The position numbers and the translations under genes were made by a program. From the NCBI GenBank assembly GCA_025359425.1, contig JANYGC010000037.1:1-46792 (forward strand): DNA of 46,792 nt, in the 5' to 3' direction. Source of the stretch: Sphingomonadaceae bacterium. GTDB taxonomy: Bacteria; Pseudomonadota; Alphaproteobacteria; Sphingomonadales; Sphingomonadaceae. This document shows positions 28,319 through 36,979 of this stretch, one piece after another; within the stretch, counting starts at the first letter, position 1, and every line of letters begins with the position of its first letter. The notes beneath the pieces were generated by a model, which had not been told where the DNA came from, did not search any database, and saw only the letters and a list, made by a program, of their open reading frames with translations.

Positions 28319-29797
28319 TCAGGGCCGGTCGGTGCCGCTCGGCGGACTCTCGCTCTGGATCTGCTCGCGCGGTGGTGGCGGCGGTGGCGGCGGCGGCGGT
28401 GGAGGTGGAGGTGGAACGGGTGCCGGCTCAACACGCCACTGCGGCAGCGGGGCTGGCGCGGGCGCGGGCGGCGCATAAACCGGTTCGGGTGCCGAAATCG
28501 GCGCAGGCGCAGGCGCAGGTGGCGGGGCTGGCATCGGCCTCGGCTCCGGTAGAGCCTGCACTTGCGTCACCGGTTGCTCGGGCGGAGGGCCGTTGCGCCG
28601 CTGCGGCACTGGCGGCATGCCCGGCTCGTCTTCGATCTCGCGGCGCGGACGTTCGCGGCGCGGGGTCGGGGCATCGCTCGGCACTGGCGGCGGATCGGTT
28701 ACGGGCGGCGGTGGTTCGGTCAGCGGCGGTTGCGGTTGCGGCTGGGGCCGGGGCGCGGGACGCGGCGGGCGCGGCGGCGGTTGAGCAGCGCCGGCACCGT
28801 CGCCCGGCGTCATCACCGGGTTGCCGGTCGGCGGCGGCGCGCCCTGGTCGCCGCGGCGGTGCCAGTGGTCATAGCGGCGGCGCGCCTCGTCCCGGTCGCG
28901 GTGCTCGTCATCGAGGTGCCGCGGCGGATGCTGGCGGCGGCGACCCTGGTCATAGCCGTCCCACCCGGGCAGTTCGCGCCACGCGGCGTTCCAGCCCGAA
29001 TTCCACCCGTCGTAATAGCCCATGCTGCTGTAGCCGCCGATCCACGCGGTCGCGGCGGAGCGGTCCCAGCGGCGCTGGCGCAGCGAGGCGGCGTAAAGCG
29101 CGCGGCCGCGCTGTTGCAGTGCCTCGCCGTCATAACGCGCCTGACTGGTCAGCCCGGTATAAAGCCGCCCCTGGCTGTCATAAACCTGCACCAGATCGCG
29201 TCCGTCGAAGGCAAAGCTCGAATAGGAATCGCGCACGAGGTAAGGTGCGGTCTGGTGCGGGGCGAAGAAGTATTGCCGCACCCCGTCGCGGCCCGGCTCG
29301 ACGATCAGGACTTCGCCAGCGCGGCTGAGCCACGCCCAGCAATCGATCCCATCGCAGTCGAACGTGAAATCGGGCGGGCTGTTGCCGAAGGCCTGCGCCA
29401 GACTGTCGGCTTGGTCGATCCAGTAATAGGCCAGCACCCCGCTGACCGGCGGCGCGGCATATTGCGGGGCGATCGGCATCGGCGGCGGCGGTGCGAGCGG
29501 CGCAATCGACGTCACCGCAACCGGCTGCACCGGCACGATCTTGACCGTCCTGCACCTGGTGACCTTGCGGCCCTTGAGCTTGGTGACGGTGCAGACCTTC
29601 CGGCTGGTCGCGGACTTTCTTGCTGCGACCTTGCGTGTGGTCTTCTTGAGCGTCGCCGCATCAGCCTGACCCAGCGCACTGGTCAGCCCGATCTGCGCCG
29701 CACCGAATGGCACCGCAACCGGCACCAGCGCCGCCAGCGGAAACGCCAGCGCGATCAATGCCCGGTTCGAGCTACTTTTGAAAAATCTCGCCGCCAT
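28319..29797 (-). CDS. Secreted protein with long proline-rich tail, unknown
   Basis: 492 residues from the ATG at 29797, with GGGGA eight bases upstream; a start at 29812 is also in frame. The N-terminus has a hydrophobic export segment (about 13-40), then a Lys/Arg/Thr-rich stretch (KKTTRKVAARKSATSRK). A globular part (about 100-280) is rich in Trp, Tyr and Asp (FDCDGIDCWAWLSRAGEV, YDGWNSGWNAAWRELPGW). The final ~190 residues are almost pure Pro/Arg/Glu/Ala with an uninterrupted run of about 15 prolines. Such tails are found on envelope proteins that span the periplasm or cell wall. The globular part is not recognised, and the low-complexity tail makes homology calls unsafe. Confidence 0.7.
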   Translation of the reverse strand: MAARFFKSSSNRALIALAFPLAALVPVAVPFGAAQIGLTSALGQADAATLKKTTRKVAARKSATSRKVCTVTKLKGRKVTRCRTVKIVPVQPVAVTSIAPLAPPPPMPIAPQYAAPPVSGVLAYYWIDQADSLAQAFGNSPPDFTFDCDGIDCWAWLSRAGEVLIVEPGRDGVRQYFFAPHQTAPYLVRDSYSSFAFDGRDLVQVYDSQGRLYTGLTSQARYDGEALQQRGRALYAASLRQRRWDRSAATAWIGGYSSMGYYDGWNSGWNAAWRELPGWDGYDQGRRRQHPPRHLDDEHRDRDEARRRYDHWHRRGDQGAPPPTGNPVMTPGDGAGAAQPPPRPPRPAPRPQPQPQPPLTEPPPPVTDPPPVPSDAPTPRRERPRREIEDEPGMPPVPQRRNGPPPEQPVTQVQALPEPRPMPAPPPAPAPAPISAPEPVYAPPAPAPAPLPQWRVEPAPVPPPPPPPPPPPPPPPREQIQSESPPSGTDRP

Positions 29798-29887
29798 TCT
29801 GCAAATCCCCAACCCGCGCGCGCTGCCCCAGCGGGCAGGCTATGCCAGTCGGGCGCTTGCGGAGAAATGAACGGGGTTGGCGCGGTG

Positions 29888-30130
29888 CTAGTCGCCGCGC
29901 CCGTGCGCGCGCTGGTAGTCGCGCCACTCCGCCCACTGCTTGGCCAGCTTGGCATCGCGCGCCTGCACCTTGCGCAGTTCGGCGAGGTTCAGCTGCCGGA
30001 TGGTTTCGCGATCCTTGGCCCGCGCGGCGGCGGTGCGCATGGTTGGATCGTTGGGATCGTCAGCCAGCGCGGCGGACGAGAGCAGAACAATGCCCAGCGC
30101 AAATGCGCCGGACAACAATACGGATTTCAT
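29888..30130 (-). CDS. Small secreted charged protein
   Basis: 80 residues from the ATG at 30130, with GGAGGG eight bases upstream; the longer frame upstream lacks any support. A signal peptide (MKSVLLSGAFALGIVLLSSAALA) is followed by an acidic start (DDPNDPTMR) and a single charged helix (RETIRQLNLAELRKVQARDA) ending in RAHGRGD. It is unrecognised and resembles the many short helical periplasmic proteins of this lineage. It is downstream of the methyltransferase fragment on the same strand, with a 130-base gap. Confidence 0.72.
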   Translation of the reverse strand: MKSVLLSGAFALGIVLLSSAALADDPNDPTMRTAAARAKDRETIRQLNLAELRKVQARDAKLAKQWAEWRDYQRAHGRGD

Positions 30131-30260
30131 CGGTGCGACCCTCCAGTCCCTTGGACCGCCTTGATGCTTGAAGGATTTAGCCGCGGCAACGCCGATGCGA
30201 CGAACCGCGCGCGGCTTGTCGCAAATGGCGAGCGGTTGGGCGATGGGGTGAAAGGGTTGG

Positions 30261-30548
30261 TTAGGGTTTTGCGCGGGCGGCGCGGGCGGCGGCGCGGTTG
30301 ACCCGGGCGTTCTGGCGCGCGCCATCGCCGGTCAGCGGATCGACCAGCCGCTCGTAAAGCCGGAACAGATGCTCGACCCGCGCACGCTCGTCGGCAAACC
30401 CGCGCGGGTTGTACAGCTTGTCCACCGCCGCATCGAGCTCGCGGTGCGCCTTGCGCAGTTCGGGCGGCATGAAATCGGGATCGTAGAGGTCGGCGAGCGT
30501 GGCGCTGTTGTTCTTGTTCAGCGCCCGCGCGTCGAGCACGGCCTGCAC
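30261..30548 (-). pseudogene. C-terminal remnant of an MmeI-type DNA methyltransferase
   Basis: 95 codons beginning abruptly with QAVLDARALNKNNSATLADL. The pattern LYDPDFMPPELRKAHRELD, then AVDKLYNP, then ERVEHLFRLYERLV is the usual end of the large (about 900-residue) class I SAM-dependent methyltransferases of the MmeI/YeeA type, which lie in defence islands. Everything upstream of this point is missing. The frame starts two to three codons after the stop of the PstI-like endonuclease gene. The simplest reading is that the restriction-modification cassette, or a recombination that brought it, removed the 5' part. A GTG at 30548 could still drive translation of the fragment, but without motifs I and IV it cannot methylate. 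Confidence 0.65.
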
Positions 30549-30552
30549 CAGT

Positions 30553-31563
30553 TCAATCGGGTGAATATGGCCCCAAAAACCGCAGCCCGTTGAAGTGGAT
30601 CAAATGAGACGGCGCGTCGGCAACCCATACCTCCGACTCCCATGCAATCGCGGCTAAGTATCGCGCCATGATGGCGCGGGTCGGGAAGGCGGTCACATAG
30701 ACCAGTCCGGCGGTTGATCCGGCGAACAACTCCATCAGCTCGTGATGGCGTTTCCCATCGACCGGGCCGTGGCTGGTGACCGATTCAATCAGCAACAGCC
30801 AGTTCCGTTTGACGTCGTGGATCACCACGTCGGGCATCTTGCCGTGATTATCGACCGAAACGCGCAGCGCTGCCAAGCGTTCACGGTCGAAATAACCCAA
30901 CTTCTCGCCAGTATCGCCTGCATAAATCAATGCGCTGCCCGGCGCAAAACGGGGCGCGAACTCGGCGATGATGTCGCGGATTAGGGCGCTATGCTCGCCC
31001 GGACTCAGCCGAATTTCGGTGCCATCGGCAAGCTGAACGGGGATGCGCTCCATCTCGCGGTGGCGGGCATATTTGGCGGTCAGCGTCTTTACGTCGCCCT
31101 GATAGGCGACAAGCCGCTTCGCCCATCCGGCTTTGCCATAGGTTTTGAACAGCGCGAGCGCATTGGGCGAAATCTGATAGACCGCGCGCGGACTGTTCAC
31201 CGGGCGCGCAGGATCGTCGGGATTGTAGAGCGAAATGCCCGCCAGCACGAACTGGTGTATTGTCTGGCGGCGGACGGTTTCGCGCGTGTTGGGCTTATAT
31301 TCCTTGCCGTAATACGCCCGAATCCAATGCATGATCGGCGTAATGCCGATAAGCGGCGCGGTGGCTCGCTTCCAATCCATATTGGACTGTAAATCGAGCA
31401 AGGCCAACAGAGTGAGAGCCGAACGGTCATTCTGCTGCGCGCGAGGCAACCCAAGATCGACCAGAATTTGCAAAGCTGCTGCAATTTTGGGATGGTCGAT
31501 CAAAGGCAATTCACTCTTTCGTCGATCTCGTCCTGCGACACACTGGCGCGGGTCTTCGTCCAT
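30553..31563 (-). CDS. Type II restriction endonuclease, BsuBI/PstI family
   Basis: 336 residues from the ATG at 31563. A TTG at 31509, nine bases inside the methyltransferase end, would give a 318-residue protein closer to BsuBI (316) and may be the true start. The C-terminal PD-(D/E)xK nuclease shows GDTGEKLGYFD (216-226), PDVVIHD (244-250), then LLLIESVTSHGPV with Glu260 and KRHHEL. This is the diagnostic order of the BsuBI/PstI family, which cleaves CTGCAG. Recognition of CTGCAG here is an inference from family membership. It overlaps the cognate methyltransferase gene upstream, the expected pairing. Confidence 0.88.
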   Translation of the reverse strand: MDEDPRQCVAGRDRRKSELPLIDHPKIAAALQILVDLGLPRAQQNDRSALTLLALLDLQSNMDWKRATAPLIGITPIMHWIRAYYGKEYKPNTRETVRRQTIHQFVLAGISLYNPDDPARPVNSPRAVYQISPNALALFKTYGKAGWAKRLVAYQGDVKTLTAKYARHREMERIPVQLADGTEIRLSPGEHSALIRDIIAEFAPRFAPGSALIYAGDTGEKLGYFDRERLAALRVSVDNHGKMPDVVIHDVKRNWLLLIESVTSHGPVDGKRHHELMELFAGSTAGLVYVTAFPTRAIMARYLAAIAWESEVWVADAPSHLIHFNGLRFLGPYSPD

Positions 31564-33143
31564 TGGCCAAGCGCAATCAGCGCGTCCCGGCTTGGGTAGC
31601 GCATCGCGCGAAGATCGGTGGCGTTAACTTGCGTATGGCCGTTGAAGCGCCGGAAATAGGTATCGACGGCGGTAGCGTTCAAATAGGCTGATAGCCCGTG
31701 CGCCAGGTCTTCGGATATGGGCTGGCGCTTGGCGTGGAAGACGTTGAGATGGTTTTCGATCCCGATCAGCGACGCTGGCAGTCGCGCGGGGTCGATCACG
31801 TTGGCGACGATCCTCCGCCGCTCTTCCTTCGATGAAAAACGCCGCACCACCGCATAGAAGCCATTGGGATAAAGCCATTTGCGCGTTGCCACCGTGTCAC
31901 GGATGGCGTTGGATTTCTTGAAACCGGCCTTGGGCCACTGCAGGCCAGATGCGTTGAAATGGCCGGGGTAGAGCAACGGCACCGTTCCGGCCTCTGGATC
32001 GGCGCGCAAATCCTCGCGCATCCTGAAATCGACTACGGGGCCGGTCGATACCGCCAGTCCCAAATCGGCAAGGCTATGGCCGAAGCTGGCGCGCTCCAAA
32101 AGCTGCTCATCGTCGCCGGTCGGAATATGGATGAACTGGTCTTTGTCGTCGGGAAAGACGATGCGCGCAAAGGCGTGATGCTTTTCCTCATAGTCCGCAA
32201 AGCTGTCATCGCGCGATGTCGAAACGGTGACGCTCCCCTGCTGACCACCGCTCACCATTTTGAGGATTATATTTTCCTGCAAGACGCCATCGTCCTTGAA
32301 CGCCTTGTTGCGGGAATCGAACAAATGGATGTGCCGGAGAGCCGCGCGCCGCAGGATGAAACGGCGGAAGGGCTGATAATAAGGGCCGTTGCAAAAACTG
32401 CGCGGGATGATGGCGACCAGTTCACCGCCTGGTTCGAGCAATTCGAGCGCCAGTCCGACAAATCCGGTATAGAGATTGACCGTTTCCAGCCCCACCGCGC
32501 GGAGCAGCGCCCGATGCTTTGAGTCATTGCTGATCTTCTTGTAGGGCGGATTGAGGATGGCGTGGGTATACCGCGCGCCTTTGCCGAGGCAGATACGGTT
32601 GGTCGCCTCCTCAATGAAATCACCCTCAACCATTTCGCAATTTGCATTGGTGCGCTTGCGGAGCGCGGTAAGCTTGGCACGCAATTCTGGTAGGATCTGA
32701 TCGTCGAACTCGAAGGCCGTGGCTGCGATCTGTGCCTTGTCTTGTGCCCGCTCGATGAATGCGGCGGTGAGCGCGCCTTGACCGGCCCCGGCGTCGAGCA
32801 AGCGAATGCTCGCCTTCGTTGGAAGTTCGAACAGCGAGGCCATGAACACGGCAACACTTGGCGGAGTCATAAACTGCCCAAGTTGCGACTTCCTTTGGCG
32901 TGGCGTTGAGGGCGCAGAATGCGGGTCCTTTGGCCGCTCCAAGACCGCAATATTGCCATCAGCTAAATTCTTTCGGCTCGAAAAATCCGCCATGATCGAA
33001 AGCGACCGCAACACTCGTTCGGGTGGCAACACTTTGCCATTTTCCCATTGAGAAACCGCGTATAGAGGCGCGTCGAATTCCGCAGCGACATCTGCAAGCT
33101 CAAGCCCACATCGATTTCGCAATTGGCAAAAATTCAACATCAT
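31500..33143 (-). CDS. N6-adenine DNA methyltransferase with N-terminal HTH
   Basis: 547 residues from the ATG at 33143 (AAAGG seven bases upstream); 13 further codons are in frame but lack an RBS. Residues 1-50 form a helix-turn-helix of the Xre type (LADVAAEFDAPLYAVSQWEN). The methyltransferase core has GQFMTPPSVA (89-98), motif I DAGAGQGAL (117-125) and motif IV NPPY (198-201), the gamma-class adenine type. PstI/BsuBI/Eco57I-like enzymes share this layout. It would protect the host site of the neighbouring endonuclease. The HTH suggests that it can also bind its own promoter and time nuclease expression (inference). The 247 bases before uvrA hold the divergent promoters. Confidence 0.88.
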   Translation of the reverse strand: MMLNFCQLRNRCGLELADVAAEFDAPLYAVSQWENGKVLPPERVLRSLSIMADFSSRKNLADGNIAVLERPKDPHSAPSTPRQRKSQLGQFMTPPSVAVFMASLFELPTKASIRLLDAGAGQGALTAAFIERAQDKAQIAATAFEFDDQILPELRAKLTALRKRTNANCEMVEGDFIEEATNRICLGKGARYTHAILNPPYKKISNDSKHRALLRAVGLETVNLYTGFVGLALELLEPGGELVAIIPRSFCNGPYYQPFRRFILRRAALRHIHLFDSRNKAFKDDGVLQENIILKMVSGGQQGSVTVSTSRDDSFADYEEKHHAFARIVFPDDKDQFIHIPTGDDEQLLERASFGHSLADLGLAVSTGPVVDFRMREDLRADPEAGTVPLLYPGHFNASGLQWPKAGFKKSNAIRDTVATRKWLYPNGFYAVVRRFSSKEERRRIVANVIDPARLPASLIGIENHLNVFHAKRQPISEDLAHGLSAYLNATAVDTYFRRFNGHTQVNATDLRAMRYPSRDALIALGQWTKTRASVSQDEIDERVNCL

Positions 33144-33365
33144 TTCGAGGCCTTTGTTGGAGATGTATGCTCCACCGTGCAAACTACCACTGGATCATAA
33201 AGGGAACAAGAAGCAACTTGCCCACTGTTAGGGTCAACCTCATGGCTTGGTGTCTCGTGTTGACTGTCACCCCCTCATCCAACACATCGGGCCGCTTGCC
33301 AAGTTGCATCCGGCGCGCGGGCACCCCACTTGTGACAAACCCGGCCCGGGCACCTTGCTCAACCC

Positions 33366-33380
33366 GAACAGATGTGGAAC
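33366..33380 (+). promoter_or_regulatory. LexA (SOS) box upstream of uvrA
   Basis: GAAC-AGATGTG-GAAC is the exact inverse of the alphaproteobacterial LexA operator GTTC-N7-GTTC. It ends 10 bases before the uvrA ATG at 33391. uvrA is an SOS gene in this class, so location and sequence agree. The closeness to the start codon implies that LexA would block initiation or early elongation. Confidence 0.75.
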
Positions 33381-33390
33381 ATACGCGCGC

Positions 33391-36300
33391 ATGTCGCAAT
33401 CGAATATCGTTGTCCGGGGTGCCCGGGAACACAACCTCAAGGGCTTTGACGTCACGCTGCCGCGGGACAGTCTGATCGTGATCACGGGCCTCTCGGGCTC
33501 GGGCAAATCGAGCCTGGCGTTCGATACGATCTATGCCGAGGGCCAGCGCCGGTACGTGGAGAGCCTGAGCGCCTATGCGCGCCAGTTCCTCGAAATGATG
33601 CAGAAGCCCGATGTCGAGCATATCGACGGGCTCAGCCCCGCGATCAGCATCGAGCAGAAGACCACCAGCCGCAACCCGCGTTCGACCGTGGCGACGGTGA
33701 CCGAGATCTACGACTACATGCGGCTGCTGTGGGCGCGGGTGGGCATTCCCTATTCGCCCGCCACCGGCCTGCCGATCACCGCGCAGACCGTCACCACCAT
33801 GGTCGACCGGGTGATGGACCTGCCCGAAGGCACCCGCGCCTTCCTGCTCGCCCCGGCGGTGCGCGGGCGCAAGGGCGAATACCGCAAGGAGCTGCTCGAA
33901 TGGCAGCGCGCGGGCTACACCCGGGTGCGGATCGACGGCGAGTTCTATCCGATCGAGGACGCCCCCGCGCTCGACAAGAAGTTCAAGCACGACATCGAGG
34001 TGGTGGTTGACCGGATCGCGGTGAAAGACGGGATCCAGACCCGGCTGGCGGATTCGTTCGAGCAGGCGCTCAAGCTCAGCGACGGGCTGGTTTACCTCGA
34101 TCTGGCGGATGCGACTGTGGCGGAAGTGCTCGCCAAGGCCCCCTCCGACCGCTTCGCGGCCACCTCCCCCAGCGGGGGAGGATCGGAGAACACAGATCCT
34201 CCCCCGCTGGGGGAGGTGGCAGCGCGCAGCGCTGACGGTGGGGGCTCGTCGCTCGGCACCATGAAGGGCACCGGCCTCCCGCCCAATCGCATCGTCTTCT
34301 CCGAGAAGTTCGCCTGCCCGGTGTCCGGCTTCACGATCGAAAGCCTCGAGCCGCGGCTGTTCAGCTTCAACGCGCCGATGGGGGCCTGCCCGGCCTGCGA
34401 CGGGCTGGGCGAAAAGCTGCTGTTCGATCCGCAGCTGGTGGTCCCGAACGAGAACCTCAGCCTCAAGCAGGGTGCGGTGGTGCCGTGGGCCAAGTCGAAC
34501 CCGCCGAGCCCCTATTACATGCAGGTGCTCGCCAGTCTGGGGGCGGAATTCGGGTTCAGCCTTGAGACCAGGTGGCACGATCTGCCGTTCGAGGCCAAGG
34601 TGGTGATCCTCCACGGCACCGCCGGCAAGGCCGTGCCGCTGACCTTCATCGACGGCAAGAAGAGCTACACCGTCAAGAAGGCGTTCGAAGGCGTCATCGG
34701 CAATCTCAACCGCCGGATGCTGCAAACCGAGAGCGCGTGGATGCGCGAGGAGCTCAGCAAGTTCCAGACCGCGCAGCCGTGCGAGACCTGCGAAGGCAAG
34801 CGGCTCAAGCCCGAGGCCTTGGCGGTCAAGGTTGCGGGTGAGGACATCTCGACGATCACCCAATTGTCGGTCGCCGCCGCGGTCGAATGGTACCTCGCGC
34901 TCGATGCCAAGCTGACCGCGCAGCAAAGCCAGATCGCCAGGTCGATTCTGAAGGAAATCAACGAACGGCTTGGTTTCCTTAACAATGTCGGGCTCGATTA
35001 CCTGAACCTCAACCGCACTTCAGGTACGCTGAGCGGCGGCGAAAGCCAGCGCATCCGGCTCGCCAGCCAGATCGGCTCGGGCCTGTCGGGCGTGCTCTAC
35101 GTGCTCGACGAACCGAGCATCGGGCTGCACCAGCGCGACAACGACCGGCTCCTGGAAACGCTCAAGCGGCTGCGCGATCTGGGCAACACGGTGATCGTGG
35201 TCGAGCATGACGAGGACGCGATCCGCCACGCCGATCACATCGTCGATCTGGGCCCCGGCGCGGGGGTCCACGGCGGCGAAATCGTCGCGCAAGGCAGCCT
35301 CGCCGATATCCTCGCCGCGCCCGAAAGCCTGACCGGGCAGTACCTCTCGGGCAAGCGCCGGATCGAGGTTCCGGCCAAACGCCGCACGGGCAACGGCCAC
35401 GCCATCGTGGTCCACAATGCCCGCGCCAACAACCTGCGCGGGGTCACCGCATCGATCCCGCTCGGAACCTTCACCTGCGTCACCGGGCTCTCGGGCTCGG
35501 GCAAGAGCAGCCTGGTGATCGATACGCTGCAGGCCGGCGCGGCGCGGGTGCTCAACGGCGCGCGGGTGATCGCCGGGCCGCATGACAAGATCGACGGGCT
35601 CGAATTCTGCGACAAGGTGATCGAGATCGACCAGTCGCCGATCGGCCGCACCCCGCGCAGCAACCCCGCCACTTATACGGGCGCCTTCACCCAGATCCGC
35701 GACTGGTTCGCCGGCCTGCCCGAAAGCGGCGCGCGCGGGTACAAGCCCGGGCGGTTCAGCTTCAACGTCAAGGGCGGCCGCTGCGAGACCTGCCACGGCG
35801 ACGGGCTGATCAAGATCGAGATGCACTTCCTCCCCGACGTCTACGTCACTTGCGAGGAATGCAGCGGCAAACGCTACAACCGCGAAACGCTCGAGGTGAA
35901 GTTCAAGGGGCACAGCATCGCCGACGTGCTCGACATGACGATCGAGGACGCGGAAGAATTCTTCAAGGCCGTCCCCCCGATCCGCGACAAGATGCACATG
36001 CTGAACGAGGTCGGGCTCGGCTACGTCAAGGTCGGCCAGCAGGCGACCACGCTGTCAGGCGGCGAGGCGCAGCGGGTCAAGCTCGCCAAGGAACTCAGCC
36101 GCCGCAGCACCGGGCAGACGCTCTACATCCTCGATGAACCGACCACCGGGCTGCACTTCGAAGACGTGCGCAAGCTGCTCGAGGTGCTCCAGCGGCTGGT
36201 CGATCAGGGCAATTCGGTGGTGGTGATCGAACACAACCTCGACGTGATCAAGACGGCCGACTGGATCCTCGACCTCGGGCCGGAAGGCGGCGTGAGGGGT

Positions 36301-36393
36301 GGGGAGATTGTCGCGGAGGGGACGCCCGAACAAGTCGCTGCCAACCCCAAGAGCTTCACCGGCGGCTATCTCAAGGCCCTGCTGGCGCGTTGA
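33391..36393 (+). CDS. uvrA: Excinuclease ABC subunit A, with an internal repeat-derived insert
   Basis: 1000 residues from the ATG at 33391 ([18 protein letters not shown], the normal UvrA start). A longer frame to 33247 crosses the SOS box. UvrA recognises bulky DNA damage with UvrB. Walker A motifs are GLSGSGKSS near 33-41 and again in the second half, with signatures [12 protein letters not shown] and [12 protein letters not shown], Walker [11 protein letters not shown] and [10 protein letters not shown], and zinc modules FACPVSG...CPACDGLG and CETCHGDG...CEEC. Usual lengths are about 940-970. Residues ~250-285 ([15 protein letters not shown] ... [11 protein letters not shown]) come from a palindromic repeat at 34160-34219 placed in frame just before the first zinc module, in a surface insertion region. 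The gene otherwise looks intact. Confidence 0.96.
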   Translation: MSQSNIVVRGAREHNLKGFDVTLPRDSLIVITGLSGSGKSSLAFDTIYAEGQRRYVESLSAYARQFLEMMQKPDVEHIDGLSPAISIEQKTTSRNPRSTVATVTEIYDYMRLLWARVGIPYSPATGLPITAQTVTTMVDRVMDLPEGTRAFLLAPAVRGRKGEYRKELLEWQRAGYTRVRIDGEFYPIEDAPALDKKFKHDIEVVVDRIAVKDGIQTRLADSFEQALKLSDGLVYLDLADATVAEVLAKAPSDRFAATSPSGGGSENTDPPPLGEVAARSADGGGSSLGTMKGTGLPPNRIVFSEKFACPVSGFTIESLEPRLFSFNAPMGACPACDGLGEKLLFDPQLVVPNENLSLKQGAVVPWAKSNPPSPYYMQVLASLGAEFGFSLETRWHDLPFEAKVVILHGTAGKAVPLTFIDGKKSYTVKKAFEGVIGNLNRRMLQTESAWMREELSKFQTAQPCETCEGKRLKPEALAVKVAGEDISTITQLSVAAAVEWYLALDAKLTAQQSQIARSILKEINERLGFLNNVGLDYLNLNRTSGTLSGGESQRIRLASQIGSGLSGVLYVLDEPSIGLHQRDNDRLLETLKRLRDLGNTVIVVEHDEDAIRHADHIVDLGPGAGVHGGEIVAQGSLADILAAPESLTGQYLSGKRRIEVPAKRRTGNGHAIVVHNARANNLRGVTASIPLGTFTCVTGLSGSGKSSLVIDTLQAGAARVLNGARVIAGPHDKIDGLEFCDKVIEIDQSPIGRTPRSNPATYTGAFTQIRDWFAGLPESGARGYKPGRFSFNVKGGRCETCHGDGLIKIEMHFLPDVYVTCEECSGKRYNRETLEVKFKGHSIADVLDMTIEDAEEFFKAVPPIRDKMHMLNEVGLGYVKVGQQATTLSGGEAQRVKLAKELSRRSTGQTLYILDEPTTGLHFEDVRKLLEVLQRLVDQGNSVVVIEHNLDVIKTADWILDLGPEGGVRGGEIVAEGTPEQVAANPKSFTGGYLKALLAR
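34160..34219. repeat. Perfect palindrome inserted inside uvrA
   Basis: Arms 34160-34184 and 34195-34219 are perfect 25-base reverse complements (starting CCACCTCCCCCAGCGGGGGA) around a 10-base loop. Flanks CCCTCCGAC and GCTGACGGTGGGGG extend the partial symmetry. The same CTGCCACCTCCCCCAG...GGGGAGGATC unit is at 39900-39940. The insert length keeps the uvrA frame. Confidence 0.9.
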
Positions 36394-36399
36394 TCCTAA

Positions 36400-36510
36400 T
36401 CCCCCTCCCCGGCGGGGAGGGGTTAGGGGTGGGGGAGCGAGGCGAAAGGCCGAGCGTCAACGCCCGCGCAGAACCCCCACCCCCAGCCCCTCCCCACCGG
36501 GGAGGGGAGC
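36400..36510. repeat. GC-rich palindromic repeat downstream of uvrA
   Basis: Hairpins CCCCCTCCCCGGCGGGGAGGGG (36400-36422) and CCCCTCCCCACCGGGGAGGGG (36487-36507) bracket GTTAGGGGTGGGGGAGCGAGG and CGCCCGCGCAGAACC. It lies in the convergent gap between uvrA and the small lipoprotein gene, where it may end both transcripts (inference). Confidence 0.8.
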
Positions 36511-36520
36511 AGGTACTTTC

Positions 36521-36763
36521 CTACTGCGGGCTCGCCGTCGGCTCAGGCTTAGCAGTCTCGGTCACCGTCGGACCGGGAACGGGAACGCCGACAACCTGGG
36601 TATTGGTCGGGCCGGGAACCGGGACGATCGTGGTCGAACTCTCGGCAGGCACTGCGATCACAGTCGTGGCGGTGTCGGCGGCAGGATAATTGGTTTCCTG
36701 CTTGCACCCGGCGAGCGCGAGCAGCGAGCAGCCAAGAGCAGCGATTGTTACAGTGGTACGCAT
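36521..36763 (-). CDS. Small Thr/Pro/Val-rich lipoprotein
   Basis: 80 residues from the ATG at 36763; the longer upstream frame crosses repeat DNA. A lipoprotein signal (ALGCSLLALAGC) is followed by a short mature chain with repeated IVPVPGPTNT / VVGVPVPGPTVT motifs and an acidic Pro/Ala end. No fold or family recognised. It is probably an abundant small envelope lipoprotein of the kind often attached to outer membrane. It is convergent with uvrA. Confidence 0.7.
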   Translation of the reverse strand: MRTTVTIAALGCSLLALAGCKQETNYPAADTATTVIAVPAESSTTIVPVPGPTNTQVVGVPVPGPTVTETAKPEPTASPQ

Positions 36764-36864
36764 GGGATTCCCCTTAAAGGCGGCGCAAGAGTGGTCACCT
36801 GCAAAACGCTGGGCTGGGCGATGCGTTCCCGCTGGGGCAATTCCTCCCCGGACCGGGGGACTCG

Positions 36865-36919
36865 TAGAGGGCGCGTCAGCGCCAGCGGGACCATGCTCTT
36901 GCATGGTGGAGGGGCACCC
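36865..36919. repeat. Dispersed repeat, TAGAGGGCGCGTCAGCG family
   Basis: The segment TAGAGGGCGCGTCAGCGCCA...CCATGC...CATGGTGGAGGGGCACCC reappears inverted at 40105-40159 with small differences. It overlaps the upstream side of the DUF2200 locus and contains a short internal palindrome (GCGTCAGCGC). Confidence 0.7.
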
Positions 36920-36979
36920 TCGTCTGGGCGCGGCGGCCGGGCCGTGCGAAAAACCGCCCCCAGCAGGAAGCGCCCCCCC

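Noticed and set aside
28370..28420. CRISPR-like or tandem repeat from GGTGGCGGC runs
   Set aside because: It is the codon repeat of a polyproline tract on the minus strand, without spacers.
28562..30301. A 579-codon plus-strand open frame
   Set aside because: Antisense to the proline-rich protein and small secreted gene. Its Arg/Gly content reflects CCG/CGG repeats.
33184..34926. A 580-codon minus-strand open frame
   Set aside because: Antisense to uvrA, whose ATPase motifs are unmistakable on the plus strand.
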